Part shown: in pieces, positions 33,340 through 44,330 of the stretch
Layout of the letters: each line of letters begins with the position of its first letter
Numbering within the stretch: position 1 is the stretch's first letter
Source of the DNA: Acorus gramineus
Lineage: Eukaryota > Streptophyta > Magnoliopsida > Acorales > Acoraceae
Length of the DNA: 64,000 nucleotides
Reading direction: 5' to 3'
Assembly: GCA_030737835.1 (NCBI GenBank)
Contig: JAUJYN010000054.1
Coordinates: 361,757 to 425,756, forward strand
Translations under genes and position numbers: made by a program
The notes under the pieces: model-generated
Told to the model about the DNA's origin: nothing
Databases searched by the model: none
The model's input: only the letters and a program-made list of their open reading frames with translations

Positions 33340-34190
33340 TATGCACTTTTGGATGAAACGTATGTTCTAGGGTGATGATGCAACTTTCGTCCATATTTAG
33401 AATGCAAATCATATATTGAGATCTTGACGTTCAGACCTCTTTAATGCTTGCGCACTTGGAAATGAGCAAGGATAGCTTGATAATAAAGGAGGTGTTATTG
33501 AAATTGTGAATGTGGTCGTCCCAATTAGAATGATGGTTTATATGGGTCCAAAGTGTTACTAGATCGATATTGAGTTGCTTGAGCCTCCCAGGACCCTTCT
33601 CGGTTATAGGCGGCCCAAGTTTCACTAAATTTATTGGGATTGAGGAATGAAGAGAATTTTACTTAAAATGCACAGGAATGAGCATAAGAATAGTTTATTC
33701 CAAACGCTTATGTGAGTATTCTAGCATTAGAAGAATGAGAAGAACAATTTTCAAAAAATCATTATGTGAATCGAAGCATAGAAGACAAAAAGAAAATTTC
33801 ATAATCACACAATGGAAGAGATTTATGTGGTAGGCAAAGGATGCCTACATCCTAGGAGTGGGAAGATGGAATTTTCTATTAATTTACTAAATTATAGATT
33901 TTGTGTGATGGATCAACAAATCTGACTCTCATTCAACTCTAGGGTTCTCTTCATCATATGAGAATATCTAACTCATAAATGAATATATACAGCATAATGC
34001 AAGATGAAGTGAAACTACCATTTAACCTTGATGATCTAAAAACCAAAATACAAGATATAAATCTAAAACCCCAAACTGATATTTAATAAATTCATTTTCC
34101 TTTCATGTCACCCAACTCATATGTTAGATTGATATCACCTTTGCTAATTAAGCAGATAGAAACTTGATTAGAGGTCACTGTTCATTAATA
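33340..34190 (+). mobile_element. Diverged LTR-like repeat, copy 1 (pairs with 38790-39750)
   Basis: About 850 bp match 38790-39750 in the same order and orientation. The phrase GAAGAGATTTATGTGGTAGGC followed by GCCTACATCC recalls the AGAGATTTACGTGG motif common in LTRs of many plant Copia and TRIM elements. Neither terminus is clear and no coding region is attached. The copies lie 5.4 kb apart with unrelated DNA elements between them, so they are more likely independent relics than two LTRs of one element. Confidence 0.5.
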
Positions 34191-34199
34191 ACGTGTTGT

Positions 34200-34490
34200 T
34201 GACCAACACTTGGGCTGAAGCCCATAACGACCCAGTCTATTGTTGCATGATCCGACCCATACTCCGTAGGCCCACGAAGGCGATGCTATTCTATGGACTA
34301 AAGTGTGGGCATCGACACGATTCAAAACTAAGCCGGTCAATTATTTGAAAAAAATTTTGAATCCGATCCGAATCATATCTGAAAAATTAGAAATATCCAA
34401 TTTTTAAAACTCTGAAGTACGGATATAGATATCAGTGTATCTTATTTGAAAATATTCATAACTGACACATATTATAAAACAGTCATGATA
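34200..34490. other. Spacer holding a degenerate repeat interrupted by element B
   Basis: Sequence at 34340-34490 and 36240-36380 shares GATCCG/ATATCCG/GAATATT phrases, suggesting one older repeat split by the element at 34491-36029. Confidence 0.35.
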
Positions 34491-34530
34491 CCTAGGCCCC
34501 ATAATATAAGCCCCACTCACAAGCCCCATG

Positions 34531-34770
34531 TCATCATTTCATTGGTTAGTTTTTTAGTTTGTTGACTTTTTTAAAAAATGGTAAAATGACAAAATACAAA
34601 TTTGCCCTTTATTAAAAATTTATCTTATTAACCCAAATCCCCCCATTTTCTCATCATTTCATTAGTTGGTTGTTGGTTTGTTGACTTTTTCAAAAAATGG
34701 TAAAATGACAAAATACAAATTTGCCCTTTATTAAAAATTTATCTTATTAACCCAAATCCCCCCATTTTCT
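34531..34770 (+). repeat. 120-bp tandem duplication inside element B
   Basis: The unit starting TCATCATTTCATTGGTTAG is repeated at 34651 with few differences and ends at CCCCCATTTTCT in both copies. High similarity suggests a fairly recent duplication. Confidence 0.9.
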
Positions 34771-35169
34771 CTATGACTCTTCCATGTAAATCTTAAAATC
34801 CTTACCTAATCTTAAAATCCTTAAAATCTTAAAATTATTTAGTTTGTTTACATTTATATTCAATCTTATCTTATTGATTTTAAGATTTAGTGTTTTCTGA
34901 ATGTTTATCAAACAATTTAAAATGATTTGGACGTTTGGATATTCTGTTTCACCAAAAAAAGAAAAAGATCGGACGGTTGGTATTCAAATAGTTTGAATAA
35001 CAACCGTTCGATCATTACTTAAATTTTAAAATCATTACCTAAATTATAATTGAACCTAGATTACACAAAAAATTACCGAAATTGTTTTCATTAAAATCCT
35101 TCAAACAACTCATTTTCTCTAGGTAGTTATTGTATTCAAATTTAAATAAAAAACACATATAGTTAACAT

Positions 35170-35700
35170 ATGAAACAGTTACATTTTATATTGGTAGTTA
35201 CAAATACATTTATTAAATGTTTACATATCTCACAACGATTTGTTACATTTATATAAAAACTGTTACATTTATATAGTGAAACAAACAATTATATTTACCT
35301 AAATGTCAAACAGTTACATTTACTATTTAAAATTATCTATTTCAATTTCTAGTACACTGCCTTCCAAAGAAAATGTATCAGAATCCTCTGTAAAAGTATG
35401 TACTTCACTGTTACATTTATACGTCATTTCTATTTGCATTGTTAAAAGAAATGCACAACATGAGATAATGTTACATTTCAGAGTGTTACATTTATGAATG
35501 TAACAAAATTGTGTAAATGAATATCCGAGTTCGGGAGTCTAATATAAACATCACACGAACCAGTAATAATTAAATGTAACAATATCAAAATTACATTTAT
35601 GAAATTATAACGAAACAAATATAAAAAAAGTGTGAAATAGTGATCAAAACATAAAAAAATTTCATTTTTTGAATTGAAACATGTAACATAGATTGAATAT
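35170..35700. repeat. Iterated GTTACATTTA motif in element B
   Basis: About ten variants of TGTTACATTTATA occur within 530 bp, mostly direct and some inverted (ATGTAAC). Examples lie near 35171, 35231, 35257, 35307, 35409, 35468, 35484 and 35590. This parallels the AGATACA array in element A. Confidence 0.65.
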
Positions 35701-36029
35701 TTGATCATCAAAAATTTAATTTCAAATTCGATGTGACTTTCATTCAATAAGATAAATAAAAAATAAAAAAACAATTGACAAACCTGATCCGAAAGAGAGA
35801 TCAATTTCGGGACTGCTACGAATATGTTCATCGTAAATTATAGGGATTAATGATTTTACACAATGCAAGGAAGAAGAAATACAGTAATTAATGAAATCTC
35901 CACAATCTTAGGAATAAATCAAACCGTTTTCCTTGTTTAGAGGTGGTTATCAATTAGAGGGTATAATAGGTAATGTCCTATTGCCACATCATGGGGCTTG
36001 TGATGGGGCCTGGAAAGTTGGGGTCTAGG

Positions 36030-36514
36030 AATCATTATTGATTATAAAAATATATATATTTGAATTATATATTGTTCAAATTAGTTATCTTGTATGATTA
36101 ATTATAATCATAATATATTATATTACTATTAAATTTTCAATGTATGATTCTTAAAAGAGAGAATAAACCTTAAAAACTTAATTTTAATTTTTATATCTCT
36201 CTAATGTATCTTTTGATTATCCAATTTAATATTAATATTTAAACATATCAATTATCCAAAAATATATGTATTCAACCCGTATCCGAAGATATTCGAATCT
36301 GAAAATTAATATCTGTATTCGAATATGAAAGTTAGGATATGGATATTAACATATCTGATCCGTATCAGTTCGATTGACAGACTTAATTTAAATACATGCA
36401 TAAAAAAATCACATTTTATAAATCAATCCATACAAATGCAATTCATTAGACCTAGTGTGATGCGCGCGCACACACAAAGCGGCATACTTAATTTGATGAT
36501 AAATACTATTTTTT
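36030..36514. other. AT-rich spacer, no gene
   Basis: Very AT-rich sequence. Apart from the degenerate repeat noted at 36240-36380 nothing is recognised. Confidence 0.4.
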
Positions 36515-36975
36515 ATTTTTTGAGATGAAACGATAGGGCATAGGCCTTCATATAAGATAGAAAGACGATGCCCAAATTCAAAGAGAACAAAAGAATAAAT
36601 GATGAAAAGGGTTGGGTGAGTAGATCTCTATAAGGTTTCAGTGAGCCATAAAACCCAAACTAGTCCCGGACCAAGAGATTAGTCCCCACAAGCTCAACCG
36701 CTAATCGCATCCTCCCACATGTTTTTTTGTGTAAGGCGTACGTACTTCCAGCCCCAAACCCACTGACCCAGTGGGAAATGGAAAGATGGACAACTGACTC
36801 GTCCTCCTCCCCACACATCACACAAAGCCGATCAATCTGCGGAGCCCATTGGGCAATGGGCGCTTTTGTCAGGAACTTGTTCATATGTAGAAGCCACATG
36901 TATGAATCCCCTAAAAACTTGAGATAGAAGAACATGGCATCTCTAGATCTCTTTGTGCTTCCGGAAAGTGTAATG
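36515..36975 (-). pseudogene. LINE fragment: reverse-transcriptase zinc-binding (zf-RVT) domain
   Basis: An open stretch on the minus strand (about 36975 down to 36660) encodes SYMWLLHMNKFLTKAPIAQW and then LCVMCGEEDESVVHLSISHW. That is the zf-RVT module found at the C-terminal end of plant LINE ORF2: helix with L-T-K, then CxxC, then E-S-x-x-H-L. In a full element it follows the reverse transcriptase. Here only the 3' end remains, followed by a short tail to a T-rich run near 36515. It is 5' truncated, as is usual for LINE insertions. Confidence 0.75.
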
Positions 36976-37044
36976 GGTAGCCGGCTTTGACTGTTATTTT
37001 TATAAAATCCAGAATGGTTAACATTTTCTTAAATACAAGAATTG

Positions 37045-37650
37045 AGTCACCTTGAGTATCCCATGTGCAGCGTGGCCATATGAATTTCAGCTTGAGCTAT
37101 CATCATGTGCAACATAGTCATAATTCTGAGTTATTTGATTGATCTATGACTATGGAAACACTTTACAAGTTGAGATTGATATGCCACTTTTTTCCTATGT
37201 TATTACATATAGTCTTTTACATATGGTCTCATATACTTCGTTAGATGAGAATATACATTATTAAAAAAAATTAAAATGTTTGTAAATAGGTTCATATGAT
37301 TTGTTGGAGGATGTACTTCATTTTCAATATAAAAAAAATATATAGATATACTTCATCAGATGAGGTATAATATTTATAAAAAAATCAAAATGTTCGTGGA
37401 CTAAAAATAATGACCACAAATATGGTTATTCAAACATTTTCCATTATTATCAATATGTCATCATCAAAAAATATATTATTATATCTATAATAAGGAAAAA
37501 TATTTTTAAAAATAAAAAATCTAATAACAAAAAAAAGATAATCAATTGGTGATCCGTGTTGTTGAATAACAAGAAATGATAGCATTGTATCAAATATAAT
37601 AAGATGACATGTCTTTTTATGATTGATCAAATCATCAAATTGATCAATTT
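37045..37650 (+). repeat. Dispersed repeat, copy 1 (pairs with 41147-41720)
   Basis: About 600 bp match 41147-41720 in the same order: GAGTCACCTTGAGT, GTGCAGCGTGGCCAT, GAGCTATCATCATGTGCA, a unit of the TCGTTAGATG family, TTCAAACATTTTCC, and TTTTTRTGATTGATCAA. No coding region or termini were recognised. Confidence 0.7.
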
Positions 37651-38239
37651 TTTTTGTGAGACCCACAAAATGAAAAAAATTACAATCATTCTTGCAATCA
37701 TTTTGGCAGTTGCAACATGTTTTAAGTTTTTTGAAAATGTATGTACTTGTCTTAAGAAATACATACCTTCGTCAAAAAATAAAATATATACTCAAATGAA
37801 TTAAATGTATACTTTTTTTATTTTCTTAATCGATTATATAATTCTGACAAATGACAAATCACATAGGTCATGTTTGTTGTAGCTTTGAATTATAGAATAT
37901 AGATTAAACATTTCTGATAAACAATAGACATGTTTCTCGTAGCTGTCAAAAAACAGCAGTGAATATTTGTTAAAATGAGTTATAAAATATTTTTTTGTTG
38001 TGTGATTGTCACACAGTTTCAAAGGCATTTTTTTTCTCTCGGAAATAGCTTCAAAGAGTCCTTCGAAGCTCGCCAGTCTCAAATGAAGAAGAAGCATGTT
38101 AATGTAAGAATTATTAATACATTATTACGTGGTTGGATAACTTTATGTGGTTTTTGTACATCTTTTATTTTGTTTTTTAAATGTTGCTCTTCATGATTTG
38201 ATCCATTGACCTCTTCCATAGTTACCTCTTTTATAGAAG
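37651..38239. other. AT-rich spacer, no gene
   Basis: Low-complexity AT-rich sequence; nothing recognised. Confidence 0.4.
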
Positions 38240-38700
38240 AAGCATGATTTTTGTACATTGATATGGATCATATGTACATTGTTAGGGATCATTTTTTCTA
38301 AAGTGTTATGAATGTTCTATACATGTGGTTATGGTATTCCATATCCTATTATGAAGTTCTTTGTTATGTGATGTATTTATTATGGATGTCCTGCGCGTTG
38401 TGTATATTGTTAAGTTGACATCGTACAATGTTAAGCAATCAATTCTCGTGTACATTGTTAACTACACATCTTGCAATGGCCAAACCAACCTGCACATGCA
38501 ATCTGAATATCACAATATTTACTTTGCATTTAGACCAACATAAATTATCCTATATTATCTTCTATAATGCTATATACATACTAATCTCTACTTTGAAGTT
38601 ATGTACACCATTAACATTTCTGTATACATTGTTAACAAGATCCGATGAGCAAGACAATTTGGTGAGCAAGGTAGTCCAATGAGCAAGTTGCTCAGTGAGT
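38240..38700 (+). repeat. Dispersed repeat, plus-strand copy of 27525-27978
   Basis: Matches the reverse complement of 27525-27978 along its length and includes several GTACATTGTTA phrases, which also recur near 41940-42060. Confidence 0.7.
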
Positions 38701-38789
38701 AAGGCAATATAAGAGTAGAGCAAGGCGAGGCGGTGGATCTAAAAGGAAGAGAGCAGGGGCCGAGCCAAAACTTAATGGGGGTTGAAATG

Positions 38790-39750
38790 TATGGTCTAGG
38801 GTGAAGATGCTTGGAATTCTGGTCAGTATTTAGAATGTGAACCGCACATTGAGATCTTGAGGTCAAGACCTCTTCGATGCAAGGATGGGATGGTTTTGCT
38901 GCATGCCTAACATCCGACGTTCAGTGTGTCAATGCATAATTCCTCTATGGATTACCATTGCACTGGTTGGTAGTAGACTATATCGATTGAGTTTGCACAC
39001 TTGGAAATTAGCGAAGATAGCTTGACAATTCAGGAGGTGTTTTTGAAACTGTGAATGTGGCCATCCCAAACCGCATGATGGTTTATATGGGTTCAGAGCG
39101 TTACCAGATAGATATTGAGTTGTTTGAGCCTCACAGGACCCTTCTCGGTTATATTTCCAAGTTCTACTTAATTTGTTGAGAATGATGAATGAAGTAAATT
39201 TTATCTAAGATGCGTATAAATGAGCATAGAAATAGAGGATATCAAATGCTTATATGAGTATTCTAGCATTAAAAGAATGAAAAGAACTTCATGTTGAAAA
39301 ACGCTCTGCGAATCAAAGTATAGAAAACAAAATTAAAAGAAAAACATAATCACAAAATCGAAGAGATTTACATGGTAGGCAATTGTTGCCTACATCCATG
39401 AAGAGAGAAGATAGAATTTTTTTGTTAATTTTCTAAGTTATGGGTTATGTGTGATGAGACTACACATCAGACTCTCCCTCTTCAGCCATAAGGTTGCCTT
39501 TCAATTATATGAGAATACCGAACTAGCCAAATGCATGACCATGTGAAAACTGCAATTCTTCCTCGATGATATAAAAATCAGAATAGAATATAAGATATAA
39601 ATCCAACACGCGAAATTGATATTCTTTAATAAGCTCATTCTTGGAGAGAGCCACAGAAATATTTTCCTTTCTAAGTCACCCAACTCTCATGTTAGATAAA
39701 TATCAGCTTTGTAAAATAAACAAATGGAAACTTGATTACGAGGACGCTGT
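38790..39750 (+). mobile_element. Diverged LTR-like repeat, copy 2 (pairs with 33340-34190)
   Basis: Same landmark order as copy 1: GTCTAGGGTGAAGATG, CACTTGGAAATTAG, GGACCCTTCTCGGTTATA, GAAGAGATTTACATGGTAGG, GCCTACATCC, and GTCACCCAACTC. It contains about 100 bp (38880-38980) that copy 1 lacks. Fossil, non-coding. Confidence 0.5.
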
Positions 39751-41146
39751 CTTTTTTACGGTCTTAAATATAGTCCCATATACTTCTTTAGCCACATCCA
39801 CTCATTGTATCGAATATATATCTCTTTGAAAAGTTTGCATATTTTTAAAAAATGATATTATTCTATTTATTAGATTAATAATATATTTCATCTTTTATAG
39901 AAATACATACCTCATTAGATGGGGGTATAGGATTTTTTATAAAACAAAAACATGTGTGGTCTGCAATTGAGACCGTAAAATAGATAATGTGTAACATTTT
40001 CGTTGATACACTCAGTCCATTTTACATCCTAGTCTGCGACCCCGTAAATGATGATAGCGCAGTATATACTGAGTGCTATCATAGTATATGAGGTTCTATC
40101 ATAGTGAATGATACAAAAAAAAAATTCATTTTTTCAAAAGGAAAAATACACGCTATTGTATCTCAATATATACTTCATTTCATATAACTTTATGTACTTC
40201 AATGAAAGAGTATATGATTTAAAACAAAAATCGATGTGGACTGCAATTGGGACTGCACATAGGTCTGAACATATCATTTTCTTTCCTATAATATGACAAG
40301 GGCGTTATTACACTCAGTTTTTTTTACCATCCAAAATATAGTTCTATCTATCTTGTTAGATATTTAGTGAAGCATATATCTCGTTAAATATATCTCGTTA
40401 AATATTTTCTTATACTTACTGAAAATGAGTTTATTCAACTCAAAATAGGACGATATACACTTTTAATCAAAGCATATACTTCATAATCAGATGATGTTCA
40501 CTATTTTAAAAAATAAAAACACATGTGATTGGAGTTTTGATTGATAAAAATGATTGAATATAATATTTTCCATATGACATATAGCCAATAAGGATGATAA
40601 TCCCATAATGAACCCATGCGCGGGCCGCCCTGAGATCAGCGGGACTAAATACATACTATGGTTGCACTCAAACTTGATAAAGATTGGGGTTTACATATTA
40701 TCGTTGCATTACATACATAAAACATTTTAAAAATAACATTAAATACACGAGCTTTGTTACACTCAATTCATATTACAATCCTAGCTATATACCATATTAG
40801 TCATTCGCACTCACTATAACATGATATATACCTCTTTAGAATTCTTTTTACACATTTTATAAATAAGTGCACCCAGTTAATTGGAATATATACTTCTTGT
40901 TTTTTAGAAAAATAAATATTTCTTTAAATGAGAGATAATATTTGAAAAAATAATATAAAATGGTGTAAACTGCAATTGAGGCTATAAGCGAGGCTGAATA
41001 AAACATTTTCATAATTGCACATGACTATTTCTGAAAAATGTAAATATTGCTACCATAATTTCATTATATAAAATCACACTAGAACTATGAACTAGGTGAG
41101 GAGAAATAGAGAAAAAAAAATACAAGAAAGTGAAAAATGCACATGA
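39751..41146. repeat. Run of degenerate TTACACTCAGTCC / TCGTTAGATG repeat units
   Basis: About four units of 250-300 bp follow one another. Each tends to start with TGTTACACTCAGTCCATATT, pass through TATATCTCGTTAGAT, TTTATTCAACTCAAAATAG, GATATACACTTTTAATCA, and close with GGACTGCAATTGGGACTG and AACATTTTC. Other copies lie near 33290-33400, 37190-37440, 41210-41520, 58990-59170, 59740-59980 (inverted) and 60960-61200. The family is unidentified. Confidence 0.6.
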
Positions 41147-41720
41147 TGAGTCACCTTGAGTGTCTGATGTGCAGCGTGGCCATTGATGGATCAACTTGAG
41201 CTATCATCATGTGCAGCGTAGTTGAGACAAATATGTTACTTTTTCCCCGTGTTGTTACATAGTCTTTTACAACACCATCTACAGTCTCATATAATTCGAT
41301 AGTTATTCAACTATAATATATCTCGTTAGATGAAAATATGCATTATTAGAAACTTTTTATTATTTTTTATAAATAGATCAATACAATTCATTAGAGTATA
41401 TATATTTTATTTTCTATAAAATGTATAAACCTCTTCAAATATATTATTTAAAAAAAATGAAAACGTACGCAGAATAAAAACAATGATTGTAAATATGGTT
41501 GTTCAAACATTTTCCTTAGTGTCATTACGGTCATCACCAAAAAAATATCTAAATAAGAGAAAAAAAATTAAAAAAAAATCTAATAACAAAAAAATTTCAT
41601 CCTTGTGGTTAAATCACAAGAAAAGATAACATTGTATCGTATATAATACAATAATACGTATCGTATTAATAATACGTCTTTTTGTGATTGATCAAGTCAC
41701 GAAATTGATCAATTTTTTGT
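41147..41720 (+). repeat. Dispersed repeat, copy 2 (pairs with 37045-37650)
   Basis: See the matching landmarks in the first copy. This copy retains GTCACCTTGAGTGTCTGATG and GATTGATCAAGTCACGAAAT at its ends. Confidence 0.7.
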
Positions 41721-41784
41721 TCAAAAATTAAAATCTCAATTTTTTTTATAAATGGATCCATGTTATTCTGGAGTATATATTTTT

Positions 41785-42339
41785 ACAAGTGCCTCAGTAT
41801 ATCCCCATATTAATTTTAAGTCTCTGCAACTTTTCAACTTAACAATATGTTATCAAGTACCAATCTCTATTATGCCTGGGTCCCTGTCACTAACGGGAGG
41901 GGTAACCGCTGTTATCTTTTCTCATTTTACCCCCATTTAAACAGTGTGTACACTGTTATGTATTAATTTTACCCCCATTTTAACTGCAGATATAACCATT
42001 CTGTGTACATTTTTCTCACTCTATGTACATTGTTATTTGTGCATTTGTACACTGTTAGTAATCTGTGTGCACTAATATGGGCTACCATATAATAAAAACG
42101 GAGGAGAGAGGTGATAGAAGAGTGTGGGGGAGAGCCACCGTCTCTGAGAGTTGGTGAAAGAGAGGGAAAAGAATGAAGGAAAAGGGGGTGGGGGCCAAAT
42201 GGATAAAAAAAGGGCTAGGGTTAATAAAGAATGGATGAAAGGACCTAGACATAATATGTATTGGTACTTGGGCACCTATTATTAAGAGGAAAAGTTGCAG
42301 GGACTTAAAATTAATATGAGGATATGCCAAGGGACCTGT
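41785..42339. mobile_element. MITE-like element with about 100-bp inverted repeats
   Basis: The left arm (ACAAGTGCCTCAGTATATCC ... TTAATTTTAAGTCTCTGCAA) is inverted at the right end (reverse complement ACAGGTCCCTTGGCATATCC ... TTAATTTTAAGTCCCTGCAA). The arms stay similar through GTACCAATCTCTATTATG. The spacer of about 340 bp has no gene. Target duplication is unclear, so the superfamily is not assigned. Confidence 0.7.
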
Positions 42340-42600
42340 AATTAATTTTTTCATTTTATTTTTTCTAAAAGCATATACCTCATCTATTTTTAGATAAATT
42401 AAAATATGTATGAATTAGAATTGAGAAGGGAAAAAGAGATTGTATGTAACATTTTCATAATGGTATTTCACATGAGATAAAATTCCATATGTTTATGTTT
42501 AAAATAATTTCAAAAGAAGATTTTTTATATAAAAACATAAAAAGTGTACATTATAAAATATAAATATTATTATATAAAATCTGTAAAAATTGGGTCGGGC
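42340..42600. other. AT-rich spacer
   Basis: No feature recognised up to the hAT target duplication GGTCGGGC (42593-42600). Confidence 0.4.
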
Positions 42601-43306
42601 TAAGGGTGGCTATGGGCTAAGATTTTTTCGGGCGGGCCTCCACCAGGCCTGAGGAGCTTCGGGCACCAAAGTCCAAAATTAGGCCCATGCCCGCCTCTAG
42701 GCCCTGCACGAACAAGCCAAGTCTGGGCCAGGCCGGGCTTAAGGTTTAGACCTAGCTTTGTAGCCCGGACTATTTTTTTTTTATTATTAAATTAAATTAA
42801 AACATACAACAAAGTAAATGAAAAAAGTTGAATAACTTGAATTAAAAAAACTTTAAACAATAAAATTATTTGAATTGAATATTGATATAATTTCACAATA
42901 ATTGCACATTTTACAAGTTTACAACAAGAAATGTTTGAACATTAATTAAATAGCTACTATAAATTCATAGAAAAATATTTTAATGGAACATTACAGTGAT
43001 TGAATATAGCTTATGAGTGATGACTGCATCACAATAAAATGAGTACATCCCAACTTGGTTGGTACCTACCCATTTTATCTATCATTTGCACAACTCTACC
43101 CAAAGCAATCCTTCAAGACATTACAAAAATACAAGTAAATTTAAACTAAATTTCAATTTAAATTTACAACATCATCAAATTGGTCTTCAAGAGCATCCTC
43201 GGCCTTTAAGATAGTCGGAGTTCTTTGTTGTGCATTGTACCAATCTTGTAGGCATACACACTGCTCGACTACATCTGAATGTAAATGACTTCTATAATTA
43301 TCCAAT

Positions 43307-43345
43307 GGGGGCGGTTATTTTAAGCCCTCTAGTTATGCAGCCAAC
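43307..43345 (+). repeat. MULE left terminal inverted repeat
   Basis: Matches the reverse complement of 53047-53085 with a few differences; the shared core is CCTCTAGTTATGCA. Confidence 0.85.
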
Positions 43346-44330
43346 CCCATTTAAAAAATGCATATTGTGGCTTAAACAGTAAAGCACCCCACCCCTACAT
43401 TCCCCACCCTCTGTGAAGTATAGCCACCCCATACACATTGCACCCCACAATGTCCCATATAATCAAAAGCTCACCCCCGATATTAAACCCCTCTTCCCCC
43501 CCCCCCTTCTTCTTGCCCTCCATTTCTCTTCCCCGTCCCATCAGTGGCTTCTTTATCAGACAAACTCGTGGTGAACCTTGTTCATTCCTCCATCACCGTC
43601 AAGAACTCCCACGACCACCGTGTCATCCTCACATGGAACCCTAGCTCGATTCAAAGGCCCTACTTGAAGTAGGTAATGGTTTTTCTTGTTTAATTTTTTT
43701 TTGTTTGTGTATTTGATTGAAATGGATGTGGCAGTAATGATGATGGTGTTGGTGATGATTTTTGTAAGATTGTTGGTGTTTGTTGTGATCATAGAGTTTG
43801 TTGTAGTTTTTTTTTTCTGATCAAAGATTGAATCACGCCTAGCTTGAATCAAAGGCCAAGGTTAAGGTTTGTGGTGGTGATTTTTTTTTGTATTGGTCCA
43901 CCAATTGTGTATGGTGGTGACATTGGTGTGACCCCTGTTTAATCCTCTATCACCGGTGACGAGTGTGGTGGTTGTGGTGTGGGAAGTAGTGATTCTATGG
44001 ATGATTTTGGAGTTGTTCATTGTCAGTTGTTTTGTATTAATTGTTTGTGTCATCCATATTATGCATAATGTAGTTTCTCTTTGGTTTTCCTAGTTGTGAT
44101 TATAGTAGTGTTAGCATTGTTGTTAGTGTTTCTCGTGTTTGAGTGATGGTGGTGGTGATTGGTGGCGATGAATTTGGTGTTTCCGGTGTATGTTAACTTC
44201 CACCGTGGTATTACTAATGATATCTAAAATGCATACATTTTACGTGTAACCTAATGGGTGACTTTCTTTCATAGGCATTGTCAATTGTCTTGGTTGCCAA
44301 ACATCGACAGTTTGACATATATTGGAAACA

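Larger units (their letters stand above)
34491..36029. mobile_element. Non-autonomous TIR DNA element (element B), 1539 bp
   Basis: The left end CCTAGGCCCC...AAGCCCCACTCACAAGCCCC mirrors the right end, which in reverse complement reads CCTAGACCCC...GGCCCCATCACAAGCCCC. The terminal layout matches the right end of element A (about 4060-4236). No transposase is present. No exact target duplication was found; GTCATGATA and AATCATTAT flank it. The interior holds a 120-bp tandem duplication and many GTTACATTTA motifs. Confidence 0.7.

Noticed and set aside
33340-39750. Two direct repeats (33340-34190 and 38790-39750) as LTRs of one 6-kb retrotransposon
   Set aside because: No gag-pol, primer site or polypurine tract lies between them. 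The interval consists of unrelated DNA elements, and no matching target duplication was found.
41009-41194. Small minus-strand frame and many similar 60-90 codon frames in AT-rich DNA
   Set aside because: Lengths fit chance in AT-rich sequence, composition is biased to Phe, Ile, Tyr and Lys, and no domain is visible.
37045-41720. Direct repeats 37045-37650 and 41147-41720 as LTRs
   Set aside because: No TG...CA ends, and one copy lies between pieces of the other direct-repeat pair, so the two pairs cannot both be LTR pairs.
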